This document shows, piece by piece, positions 13,530 to 20,935 of a stretch of DNA of 26,083 nucleotides; within the stretch, counting starts at the first letter, position 1; each line of letters starts with the position of its first letter. The notes beneath the pieces were generated by a model. That model worked only from the letters and a program-made list of their open reading frames with translations. It was not told the origin of the DNA and made no database searches. This stretch comes from JBEVNX01 sp040507895. GTDB taxonomy: Bacteria > Desulfobacterota > Binatia > JACPRU01. The translations under genes and the position numbers were made by a program. The DNA is taken from contig JBEVNX010000013.1 in NCBI GenBank assembly GCA_040507895.1, forward strand, positions 1-26,083, written 5' to 3'.

Positions 13530-14666
13530 GTGGCCAGACACCATGACCGATCGTCCGGATTGTCTGCCCAACCGTCCCGAGCGGAGGCGTGGTTCATCCC
13601 CTCGGAAGACGGACAGCATCCATCTCCGGTGAGGGAGGATGGGACTGCCGCCGACGTCCTATCGGACGTGCTGCGCACAGTGCGTCTGACCGGGGCCGTA
13701 TTCTTCGTGACGGAGGCCTCGTCGCCGTGGGTACTGGAGATTCCTGACGGGGCGACGCTGGCGCCGGCCATCCTTCCCAGAGCCCAACACGTCCTCTCCT
13801 ATCATGTCGTCATCAATGGCTCGGGCTGGGGCGGTTTGCCCGATGGCGCCCCGGTGCAGCTCGAAGCCGGTGACGTCCTGGTATTTCCTCATGGCGACGC
13901 CTACGTGATGTCGATCGCACGAGGAATGCGAGGCGGACCCAATCGGAGTGAGATCCTCGCGTTCTTCCGACAAATGGCAGCCGGCCAGCTGCCGTTCACG
14001 GTCAAAGAGGGCGGCGGCGGCGCGGAGCGGCTGGATCTCGTGTGCGGCTTCCTCGGCTGCGACACGCACCCCTTCAACCCTCTGTTGGCCGCGTTGCCTC
14101 GGCTGCTCCACGTGCGTCAGGCCTTCGGTTCAACCGGCCACCCGCTCAGCAAGTTGATCGAGCTCGCCGTCGCGGAGTCGCGTGAGAGGCGCGCGGGTGG
14201 GGAATGCGTCCGGCTGAGCCTCAGCGAGTTGATGTTCGTCGAGGTGGTACGGCAGCACCTCGCGATGCTTCCCGCCGAGCGGACGGGCTGGCTCGATGGG
14301 CTCCGCGATCCGCTCGTCGGGCGTGCGCTCGCGCTGCTACACGAGCGACCGGCCCGCCCTTGGACGCTCCCGCGGCTCGCGAAGGAGGTGGGAAGCTCGC
14401 GCTCGACGCTCGCGGATCGCTTCACCCAGTTCGTCGGCCGGTCGCCCATGCGCTATCTCGGGCACTGGCGCATGCAGCTCGCGGCAAGGCTGCTCGCCGA
14501 TAGTACGGCGAAGCTCTCCGCCGTTGCCTCGGACGTCGGGTACGATTCGGAAGCGGCCTTCAGCCGCGCGTTCAAGAAGATCGTGGGGATGGCGCCCGCA
14601 ACGTGGCGCCAGCGTCGTGCCCGCGGGAGCGACCCGGCTCGTCGGCACCGCCGTCGAGCGGAGTGA
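13530..14666 (+). CDS. AraC-family transcriptional regulator with N-terminal cupin domain
   Basis: A 378-residue regulator. Residues about 45-235 form a cupin-type ligand domain of the AraC_binding/cupin_6 kind (DVLSDVLRTVRLTGAVFFV, LEAGDVLVFPHGDAYVM, FGCDTHPFNPLLAALP-like segment). Residues about 260-365 form the double helix-turn-helix (WTLPRLAKEVGSSRSTLADRF, then LAARLLADSTAKLSAVASDV, then GYDSEAAFSRAFKK). In this group the cupin senses a small molecule and the C-terminus binds DNA. The start GTG 13530 is the longest choice. A GTG near 13629, just before the cupin, is an alternative. Its divergent neighbour, the methyltransferase, is the likely target; this is inferred from layout only. 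Confidence 0.92.
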   Translation: MARHHDRSSGLSAQPSRAEAWFIPSEDGQHPSPVREDGTAADVLSDVLRTVRLTGAVFFVTEASSPWVLEIPDGATLAPAILPRAQHVLSYHVVINGSGWGGLPDGAPVQLEAGDVLVFPHGDAYVMSIARGMRGGPNRSEILAFFRQMAAGQLPFTVKEGGGGAERLDLVCGFLGCDTHPFNPLLAALPRLLHVRQAFGSTGHPLSKLIELAVAESRERRAGGECVRLSLSELMFVEVVRQHLAMLPAERTGWLDGLRDPLVGRALALLHERPARPWTLPRLAKEVGSSRSTLADRFTQFVGRSPMRYLGHWRMQLAARLLADSTAKLSAVASDVGYDSEAAFSRAFKKIVGMAPATWRQRRARGSDPARRHRRRAE

Positions 14667-14721
14667 CGGCCTCAACTGACGTGGAGATCGACCGCCCGGA
14701 ACTGGGGAGGGTCGGTAGAGC

Positions 14722-15090
14722 TCATGCCTCGGGATCGCGGTGCACGGTTTCAGGCGAGAAGGCCGGCAGACAGATGGCGATGTACTCGGCCCCACCCGGC
14801 TCGGGGGTACTGTAGCGAACCCACTCGTTGGGATGGGTGACGACCGCTTGGCCTGCAAGCACGTCGAGCACACCATGAGCATGCTCGACGCGAAGGAGGC
14901 CGCCGAGCACGACCGTGATCTCTCGGAACTCCGGACGTTGCCCTGGCTCGCACCAGCCACTCGGCGAGACCATCCGGGCGACGCTGATCTTCTCCTCGCC
15001 AGAGCTCGCGCGTCCGACGTACTCCTCGATCTTCTTCGGCTTTTTACCGGCCGCCGGGATGAGGGTCGGATTTTCGATTAGGGTCGGCAT
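14722..15090 (-). CDS. Single-domain cupin protein
   Basis: A 122-residue small cupin. The beta-barrel core reads EFREITVVLGGLLRVEHAHG, LDVLAGQAVVTHPNEWVRY and GGAEYIAICLPAF. The normal first cupin motif has an HxH pair; here that position holds EFREI, so metal binding, if any, uses other residues. The N-terminus (PTLIENPTLIPAAGKKPKKIEEYVGR) is an extension. It is transcribed divergently from the thioredoxin-fusion and selenoprotein operon, with about 100 bp between. It could be a sensor or small-molecule binding accessory of that system, but it may equally be unrelated. It is convergent with the AraC regulator (55-bp gap). Confidence 0.75.
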   Translation of the reverse strand: MPTLIENPTLIPAAGKKPKKIEEYVGRASSGEEKISVARMVSPSGWCEPGQRPEFREITVVLGGLLRVEHAHGVLDVLAGQAVVTHPNEWVRYSTPEPGGAEYIAICLPAFSPETVHRDPEA

Positions 15091-15204
15091 TGGGTGTATG
15101 GTGCTCTGCCGATCCCTTGAGTCAATCTCCGGGACCGCGGCGCCGCCAGTCCTCGGCGGGGACGCGATTCGACCGGCCGCAGGAGGATGCTAGGATGGCA
15201 CGTC

Positions 15205-16659
15205 GTGTCAGCCGAGCCGCCCACCGCCGCCCCCGTGCTGCCCTCGGGCCTTGTCGCCTTCGTCAAGCGTGAATGTCCGACCTGTACACTGGTGGCGCCC
15301 GTGCTCGCCCGCTTGGCACGCGAAACGGAGCTCACTGTCTTCAGCCAGGACGATCCCTCGTTCCCGCAGGGTGCGCGTGTCGTGGACGACCGGTCGCTGG
15401 AATACTCCTGGCACCACGGCATCGAGACGGTCCCGACTTTGTTCCGGGTACGCGACGGCCAGGTCGTCGGGCGCGCCGTCGGCTGGCACCGCGGCGAGTG
15501 GGAGAACGTATCCGGCGTCGGCGGCCTCGGCCTCGAGCTTCCCGAATGGCGGCCGGGTTGTGGCTCTCTGTCCGTCGATCCCGATCGACAGACCGGGCTA
15601 CTGGTGCGCTTCGCCGGATCGCGCCTGCACGCGCGCCGCGTCGAGCTCGCCGAGCTGGAAGACGAGCACGAGACGATGTTCGCCCGCGGCTGGAGCGACG
15701 GCCTGCCGCTCGTGGCGCCGACCGAAGATCGAGTCATGCGTATGCTGCAGGGAACGACCCGGCGGCCCAGCGAGATCGTGGCGGTCGTTCCTCCCGACCT
15801 CGTCGAGTGCAGCGTGGAAAAGGTCGGGATCAACGCCGTGATGGCGGGCTGCAAGCCGGAATACCTTCCCGTGGTGCTTGCGGCCGTCGAGGCCGCGTGC
15901 ACCGAGCATTTCAACATTCACGGCGTGCTCGCCACGACCATGCCCGTTGGTCCGGTGATCGTCGTCAACGGCCCGGTCCGGCGCGCCATCGGCATGAATT
16001 CCGGAATGAACGTCTTCGGCCAAGGCAACCGGGCCAACCTGACGATCGGCCGTGCTCTGCAGCTCGTGGTGCGAAACGTCGGCGGGGGTCGTCCTGGCGA
16101 GGTCGACCGCGCCACGCACGGCAACCCGGGAAAGATCGCCTTCTGCTTCGCGGAAGACGAAGAAGGTTCGCCGTGGCCGCCGCTGTCCGGCGATTTCGGC
16201 GCCGCTTCCGGCACGAACACCGTTGTGCTGTTCACTGGCGAAGGGCCGCGAACGATCGTCGACCAGCTCTCGCGCGATCCAGAATCGCTGTCACGCAGCC
16301 TAGCCGCGAGCCTGCGGACGCTGCACCACGCGAAAATCGTCATGGCGTTCGACTGTCTGTTGGCGATCGGGCCCGAGCATGCCCGCGTGTTCCGTCAGGC
16401 CGGCTGGAGCAAGGAGAAGGTCGTAGCTCGCCTCCACGAGCTGCTGCAGATCCGCGGAACGGAGCTGGTGCGTGGCGCCGGCGGCATCGCCGAGGGCGTG
16501 CCCGCGCACCTGGCCACCGCGACTCTACCGAAGTTCCGCCCGGGCGGCTTACGGCTCGTTCATTGCGGCGGTACCGCGGGTCTCTTCTCGATGATGATCG
16601 GCGGCTGGGTGAGCGGCGCGAGCGGCAGCGAGCCCGTGATGAAGGAGGTGAGACCATGA
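15205..16659 (+). CDS. Thioredoxin-like domain fused to large uncharacterised domain; partner of the UGSC selenoprotein
   Basis: A 484-residue cytoplasmic protein. Residues 12-115 are a thioredoxin-like domain: FVKRECPTCTLVAPVLARLA with CPTC at 24-27, and IETVPTLF with the usual cis-proline. Residues from about 150 onward form a large domain (GWSDGLPLVAPTEDRVMRML, KVGINAVMAGCKPEYLPVVL, FNIHGVLATTMPVGP, RANLTIGRALQLVVRNVGGG). I recall this kind of domain beside UGSC proteins in other bacteria; its function is unknown. GTG 15205 is preferred, with AGGA 9 nt upstream. ATG 15187 directly abuts AGGAGG and is less likely. Its stop overlaps the start of the selenoprotein gene as ATGA, so the two are translationally coupled. 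The CPTC site is a natural candidate to reduce or exchange with the Sec residue of the partner. Confidence 0.82.
   Translation: MSAEPPTAAPVLPSGLVAFVKRECPTCTLVAPVLARLARETELTVFSQDDPSFPQGARVVDDRSLEYSWHHGIETVPTLFRVRDGQVVGRAVGWHRGEWENVSGVGGLGLELPEWRPGCGSLSVDPDRQTGLLVRFAGSRLHARRVELAELEDEHETMFARGWSDGLPLVAPTEDRVMRMLQGTTRRPSEIVAVVPPDLVECSVEKVGINAVMAGCKPEYLPVVLAAVEAACTEHFNIHGVLATTMPVGPVIVVNGPVRRAIGMNSGMNVFGQGNRANLTIGRALQLVVRNVGGGRPGEVDRATHGNPGKIAFCFAEDEEGSPWPPLSGDFGAASGTNTVVLFTGEGPRTIVDQLSRDPESLSRSLAASLRTLHHAKIVMAFDCLLAIGPEHARVFRQAGWSKEKVVARLHELLQIRGTELVRGAGGIAEGVPAHLATATLPKFRPGGLRLVHCGGTAGLFSMMIGGWVSGASGSEPVMKEVRP
16644..16648 (+). promoter_or_regulatory. Ribosome binding site for the selenoprotein gene
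   Basis: GGAGG, within GAAGGAGGTG and inside the last codons of the upstream gene, lies 7 nt before ATG 16656. Together with the ATGA overlap this fixes the start of the selenoprotein gene. Confidence 0.7.
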
Positions 16660-17195
16660 GCACGAACGGCGCCGGCCGGCGCATCCTGCTCGATCCGACC
16701 AGCGAGCGGCAACTGGCGATCCGAAAGCGCGTCGCGCGCCTGCCGTCGCTTTCCGGCAAGACCGTCGCGCTCCTCGACATCTCGAAGCCCCGCGGCAACG
16801 TGTTCCTCGATCGCCTTGAGGAGCTGCTGCGGGCCCGCGGCGTTACTACGATTCGCTTCGCTAAGCCGACGTTCACCAAGCCAGCGCCGGTCGACCTCCG
16901 CCACGAGATCGCCACCCGTTGCGATGCGGTGATCGAAGCCCTCGCCGATTGAGGGTCGTGCACGTCGTGCAGTGTGCACGACATCGTCGATCTCGAGATG
17001 CGCGGCGTCCCGTCCGTGTTCGTCGCCACCACGGAGTTTCTCGATGGCGCGGCGCGCCAGGCGAAGTCGCTCGGATTCGATCCCGCCGCGATCTACGTCT
17101 CGCATCCGGTGCAGGACCGTACCGACGAGGAGATGCGCGCGATGGCGGACGACGCTTTCGCGAAGCTCGTGGCGAGCCTGGAAGCGGGGTCCTAG
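16656..17195 (+). CDS. UGSC-family selenoprotein; in-frame UGA (16950-16952) read as selenocysteine
   Basis: A 179-residue protein if the UGA at codon 99 is read as Sec; conventional calling would stop at 16952. Upstream of the UGA the frame has a Rossmann-like start (LSGKTVALLDISKPRGNVFLD, then TIRFAKPTF and CDAVIEALAD). After it the same frame continues G-S-C-T-S-C-SVHDIVDLEMRG, then VPSVFVATTEF and a helical end, finishing at TAG 17193-17195. The motif U99-G-S-C102 defines the UGSC family, whose other members carry Sec or Cys at this position. C105 gives a third nearby thiol. A hairpin right after the UGA fits a bacterial SECIS element. A redox role is implied by the U-x-x-C motif; substrate and reaction are unknown. 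It is coupled to the thioredoxin-fusion gene. The organism must have selA, selB, selC and selD elsewhere. Confidence 0.88.
16955..16982 (+). promoter_or_regulatory. Bacterial SECIS-like hairpin downstream of the UGA codon
   Basis: An 8-bp perfect stem pairs 16964-16971 with 16975-16982 around a three-base GUG loop. It starts 11 nt after the UGA, and the loop begins 19 nt after it. Known bacterial SECIS elements have a small apical loop with a G in the first two positions at about this distance. A second, competing 9-bp stem pairs 16955-16963 with the overlapping 3' arm 16974-16982 around a 10-nt loop. SelB binding is inferred from position and shape, not shown. Confidence 0.75.
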
Positions 17196-17211
17196 GGCGC
17201 CAAAAAGCCGC

Positions 17212-17574
17212 TCAGAGCAGACGAATCTTCGGCGCGAGCCAGCGGTCGAGCCAGCCCGCCTCGGACTCCTTCCGCTCCTCGATCCGCGCGGCGTACGTCT
17301 CGAGCTCCCCGTAAAGCCGCTCCACGTCGACGCCCTGATGGGCGGGTCGAAACCCCTCGAGCGTGGTGAGCGCCCGCACGAGCAGGTTGCGGCTGCCTCG
17401 TCCGCCGCCACGCTCGAAGCGCAGGTGCAGCGCCGCGGCCATCTGGATGAGCGCGCCGACGAAATCCTTGTCGCGCGCCTCGCTCACCTGCCAGAGCTCT
17501 TCCCACACCTCGTGAGATTCGAAATAGGCGCGGCGGTTGAAGAGCGTCACGCCGCGCTCGAGCTCTCCGCTCAT
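17212..17574 (-). CDS. DUF309-family protein
   Basis: A 120-residue helical protein of the DUF309 family (PF03745). Its hallmark is FNRRAYFESHEVWEELW near the N-terminus, followed by DFVGALIQMAAALHL and a second helix pair (NLLVRALTTLEGFRPAHQG). The biochemical role of the family is not known to me. ATG 17574 overlaps the thyX stop as ATGA and is chosen over a longer frame that runs into thyX. It is the last gene of the purH-to-DUF309 operon. It ends 16 bp from the selenoprotein gene on the other strand, with no visible terminator between them. Confidence 0.88.
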   Translation of the reverse strand: MSGELERGVTLFNRRAYFESHEVWEELWQVSEARDKDFVGALIQMAAALHLRFERGGGRGSRNLLVRALTTLEGFRPAHQGVDVERLYGELETYAARIEERKESEAGWLDRWLAPKIRLL

Positions 17575-19007
17575 CGCTTGAGCGAATCCTCGACCCACGG
17601 CGGGGTGGCGTCGATGCGCTCGGCGAGGAACGGATGGCGGTGCGCGAGCTGCTGCTTCAGCTCCCACGCCACGCGCCGGTAGGAGAAGTGCCCCTTCACG
17701 CCGGAGCGCAGGCGCGACACGTACTCGACCTCGGCGTAGTCCATCTTGAACAGGCAGCGCATGCGGTGGCCGAACGGCAAGAGGTATCCCGCGGCTGCCG
17801 CTGGGAAGCGCGCAGCCACGGCGCCCGCGCCGTCCATCGCGCGCCGATACGCCGCATCGACGCCCGCATCGATGAGCAGCTCCGGTACGTCGTAGCCGTG
17901 CGCGAAGGTGAAGGGTTGACGCACCTGCTGACAGCGGCGGTGGCGATGCATGTCGCGCCAGCCGCCGACGTCCATGAGCACGTCGAAGACGAGGCCGTAT
18001 CCGGACTGCAGCTCCGGCAGCATCTCCTCGCGACCGCGGCCGGCAAGCGCCGCGTCGATGACCGACCTGCGCTTCGCTTCGCTCCAGTCGGAAACGGCCG
18101 CGACGATCTGCCGATAGGGATACGCACTGACGCGATAGAGGAGCGTGGCGACGATCTCGATCTCGAGAGGATGCTCCGGAGCGAGCTCGACGAGCGGAGC
18201 CGGCGCTGGCTCGCCGAGTCGCAGCTCCTCAGCCGCGACCTTGGCGAGCACGTCGTAGGCCTCCCGCCAGTACTGGTTGGCGCGCGCGTAGCGCGTGAGG
18301 GTCGGCGCCAACGGATCACGCGCTCCACCCACCCCGCCGAGCTCGCTCCACAGATCGAGCGGCGGCGCGCCGCAGGCGGCCTTCAGGCGCTCCCCGACCT
18401 GGCGCACCTCGGCGTATGGCGCAGCGAGCAGATGTCCGATCTGCTTCTCGAGCGTGCGGATGCTGACCACCTGACCGACGTTGGTCGGAACGGCGAGCGG
18501 CAGCACGTAGCGCACCACGTCGAAGGCCCGAGCCGCGAGGTTGCGGGCGTACACCGCTTCCTTCATTTCGGCGGGACGCGGGTTGCGCTCGCGCAACAGT
18601 CGCTCCACAGGGGGTAGAAGATCCCGGTACGCACGGAACAGGCCGTCGGCCGCCGCGCGAAACGCAGCCACGTCGGCTCCGCCGACCTCTTCCGGCACGT
18701 GATAGCCGAGCTTGCCGAAGTCCTGGTAGCGGCTCGATTTCGCCTGCCCATCCCATACGCGCTCGTCCTCGACGTGGATGGCCGCGAGCTCCGAGACGTT
18801 CTCGAAGCAGACCACCACGTGGCCGAGGTCGGCGATGGAAGCGTGACCGTAGTCGAAATAGAACTGCTCCCAGAACTTCTCCGCCGAGTGCGCGAAGACC
18901 CAGCGGAGGCTCGCCTCGATGCCGTCCGCCGAGCGGCTGTAGCGGGCCAGCGCGTAAGCCGCCTTCTCCGGTGGCATCGGCGCCAGCGCGACGACTCGGG
19001 GCCCCAT
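17571..19007 (-). CDS. thyX: Double-length FAD-dependent thymidylate synthase-like protein (ThyX family)
   Basis: ThyX makes dTMP from dUMP with methylene-tetrahydrofolate, NADPH and FAD. Standard ThyX is about 220-250 residues; this protein has 478 and looks like two ThyX-like halves. Half one has FDYGHASIADLGHVVVCFENVS and SSRYQDFGKLGYHVPEEV. Half two has GGWRDMHRHRRCQQVRQPF and a C-terminal KMDYAEVEYVSRLRSGVKGHFSYRRVAWEL. The canonical RHRxxSxNxxSxRY signature is not complete in either half: RHRR (355-358) is in the second and SSRY (91-94) in the first. Long forms of this type exist in databases as ThyX-like proteins; activity should not be assumed. It lies in a nucleotide-synthesis operon, 9 bp after the DUF1015 gene and overlapping the DUF309 gene. 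Confidence 0.8.
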   Translation of the reverse strand: MGPRVVALAPMPPEKAAYALARYSRSADGIEASLRWVFAHSAEKFWEQFYFDYGHASIADLGHVVVCFENVSELAAIHVEDERVWDGQAKSSRYQDFGKLGYHVPEEVGGADVAAFRAAADGLFRAYRDLLPPVERLLRERNPRPAEMKEAVYARNLAARAFDVVRYVLPLAVPTNVGQVVSIRTLEKQIGHLLAAPYAEVRQVGERLKAACGAPPLDLWSELGGVGGARDPLAPTLTRYARANQYWREAYDVLAKVAAEELRLGEPAPAPLVELAPEHPLEIEIVATLLYRVSAYPYRQIVAAVSDWSEAKRRSVIDAALAGRGREEMLPELQSGYGLVFDVLMDVGGWRDMHRHRRCQQVRQPFTFAHGYDVPELLIDAGVDAAYRRAMDGAGAVAARFPAAAAGYLLPFGHRMRCLFKMDYAEVEYVSRLRSGVKGHFSYRRVAWELKQQLAHRHPFLAERIDATPPWVEDSLKR

Positions 19008-19016
19008 GGGGATCGG

Positions 19017-20309
19017 CTAGTCTTCCAGCGAGTTGAACACCAGGCCGGTGGCGATCTTCGGGTAAAAGTAGGTCGACTTCTCGGGCATGATCTCGCCCGC
19101 CTCCGACACGGCGCGCACTTCGTCGACCCGCGTGGCGTTGAGCAGAAACGACGCCGCCATCTCGCCACTTTCGACCCGCGAGACCGCCTCTTCTTCGTCT
19201 TTGGTGTACGTCCATCGCCCCGCTTCGGCTTCTCGGTGCGCGTCCAGTCCGAGAATGCTCCCCGGGCCTTCGAGCACCAGACCGTGAAGCAGCGTGACGT
19301 CGAGCCGGCGGAGCGCGGTCGACCCGGAGAGCCGCGCATCGTTCTCGCCGTCGCGGGCGACGAGCACGAAGAAGCAGGGCTCGCCGCGCAGCACGACGCC
19401 GATCCGTCGTTCGCCGGCCGCGGGCCGCATGCGCTCGACGATTCCCCGCGCTCCAGCGGCCCGGGCCACTTCCTCGATACGGAAATAGTCTCGGAGCCGC
19501 GAAACGAGCTCGGCAGGCTTGATCGATAGCTCGCGCAGCATGCGATGAGTGGGCAGGACGACGAGCCCAGGCTCGGCCATGTTCACCAGGTACGCCAGTA
19601 CGTAGTCGAAAGGCTCCCCGCTTCGCCGGCCGGTTTCAGCACGCAGCTCGTCGCGATAACGCAGCGCGGTCTCGTAGCGATGGTGGCCGTCGGCGATGTA
19701 GATCGTGCGGCTCTCGAGCTGCTGTTGCAGCGCCTTTCGGAGCCCATCGTCCCCCGCACACCAGAAGCGATGTCGCACGGCGGCGCCGTCTTCGAAATCC
19801 GCCCAGGCAGGGGTGCCGAGAGTCTGCGTAGCGACGGCGGCGAGCGAGAAATCCGGCGAGTCGTAGAGCCCGAAGATCGAGCTCAGATTCGCGCGGCACG
19901 AGCGCTGCAAGGCCAGACGGTCCGCTTTGGCTGAGGCGAGCGTCTTCTCGTGCGGCAGCACTCTTCCGGAAGCGAACTCTTCGAGACGAAGGCGCGCGAA
20001 GAAGCCGAAGCGCTCGTGCTCCTCTCCACCCTTCAGCCGGTGGCGCTGCACGTACAGGTAGAAGGCAGGCTCGCGGTCGCGGACCAGTACGCCTCGCTCC
20101 CGCCACTGCGCAAACGTGCGGCTTGCCGAACCGTAGCGATCGCTGTCGCGTGAGAGATCGAGCCGGATCACGTTATAGGGGCTGGCATCATACAGACGCC
20201 CCTGCTCCTCGCTGCCGATGACATCGTAGGGCGGAGCGACCACCGAGGCGATCGAGCCAACCACTGCCGGATCGTAGCGCAAGCCACGGAATGGTCGAAC
20301 GATCGCCAC
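19017..20309 (-). CDS. DUF1015-family protein
   Basis: A 430-residue cytoplasmic protein of the DUF1015 family (PF06245). The N-terminus IVRPFRGLRYDP with VAPPYDVI, and SPYNVIRLDL, are characteristic. Mid-protein YIADGHHRYETALRYRDE is the most conserved block and may hold an active site. The length is typical. Family members often lie near serine or nucleotide metabolism genes; no reaction is established as far as I know. The start is GTG 20309, 14 bp after the tsaC-like gene. thyX follows after 9 bp, so it sits mid-operon. Confidence 0.9.
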   Translation of the reverse strand: MAIVRPFRGLRYDPAVVGSIASVVAPPYDVIGSEEQGRLYDASPYNVIRLDLSRDSDRYGSASRTFAQWRERGVLVRDREPAFYLYVQRHRLKGGEEHERFGFFARLRLEEFASGRVLPHEKTLASAKADRLALQRSCRANLSSIFGLYDSPDFSLAAVATQTLGTPAWADFEDGAAVRHRFWCAGDDGLRKALQQQLESRTIYIADGHHRYETALRYRDELRAETGRRSGEPFDYVLAYLVNMAEPGLVVLPTHRMLRELSIKPAELVSRLRDYFRIEEVARAAGARGIVERMRPAAGERRIGVVLRGEPCFFVLVARDGENDARLSGSTALRRLDVTLLHGLVLEGPGSILGLDAHREAEAGRWTYTKDEEEAVSRVESGEMAASFLLNATRVDEVRAVSEAGEIMPEKSTYFYPKIATGLVFNSLED

Positions 20310-20323
20310 GCGCGTCGCTTACC

Positions 20324-20935
20324 TCATTCGCGCCGCAGGCGCACCCCGGCCGCAGCCTCGATGCGATCGAGCGAAATGGCGCCCTCGCGAAGCAGGCGTA
20401 GCACCGGGGCGGAGCAATCCACGATGGTGGAGGCCGGGCCGTGAGCACTCGGCCCACCGTCGACGTAGACGTCGACGCGGCTTCCGAAATAGGCGCGCGC
20501 CGCTGCGATGTCGCTCGCCGGCGTCGAGCCGCCCGGGTTCGCGCTCGTCGCCGTCAGTGGCCGACCGAGGGCGGCGACGATTGTCTGCGCCATCGGGTGG
20601 CTCGAGACGCGCGCGGCAATCGTGCCGCTTGCCCCCGTGAGGCTAGAGAGCACCCCAGCCCGCGCTTGGAGCGCGATCGTCAGCGGTCCGGGCCAGAACG
20701 CGACGATGAGGCGCTCGGCGACCGGCGAGATCGACGAGGCGATGTCGTCGAGCATCGCGCGCGAGGCGACCAGCACCGATACCGGCTTGTCACGGTCGCG
20801 TTCTTTGAGATCGGCCAAACGGTGGACGGCCGCCGCGCCGGTGGCGTCGGCACCGAGGCCGTACACCGTCTCGGTCGGATACACGATCAGTCCGCCCCGC
20901 TCGAGCGCGGCGACGGCGCGCTCGACCTCATCCAC
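20324..20935 (-). CDS. L-threonylcarbamoyladenylate synthase (Sua5/YrdC/TsaC family)
   Basis: This enzyme makes threonylcarbamoyl-AMP from threonine, bicarbonate and ATP, for the t6A37 modification of ANN-decoding tRNAs. The 203-residue single-domain form has LIVYPTETVYGLGADATG near the N-terminus, then KERDRDKPVSVLVAS, FWPGPLTIALQAR, TIAARVSSHP and TATSANPGG, all family landmarks. It lacks the extra C-terminal domain of long Sua5 proteins. GTG 20935 is chosen; it overlaps the purE stop by 8 bp and begins right before the first helix. The open frame continues upstream only inside purE. Confidence 0.93.
   Translation of the reverse strand: MDEVERAVAALERGGLIVYPTETVYGLGADATGAAAVHRLADLKERDRDKPVSVLVASRAMLDDIASSISPVAERLIVAFWPGPLTIALQARAGVLSSLTGASGTIAARVSSHPMAQTIVAALGRPLTATSANPGGSTPASDIAAARAYFGSRVDVYVDGGPSAHGPASTIVDCSAPVLRLLREGAISLDRIEAAAGVRLRRE

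Noticed and set aside
15273..16655. Long alternative reading frame in front of the selenoprotein, opposite phase to the thioredoxin fusion gene
   Set aside because: Its translation is arginine-rich and without motifs; only the part from ATG 16656 is a real gene.
16974..17195. A separate GTG-start 73-codon gene after the UGSC UGA
   Set aside because: It is the in-frame continuation of the selenoprotein, has no ribosome binding site, and starts inside the SECIS hairpin.
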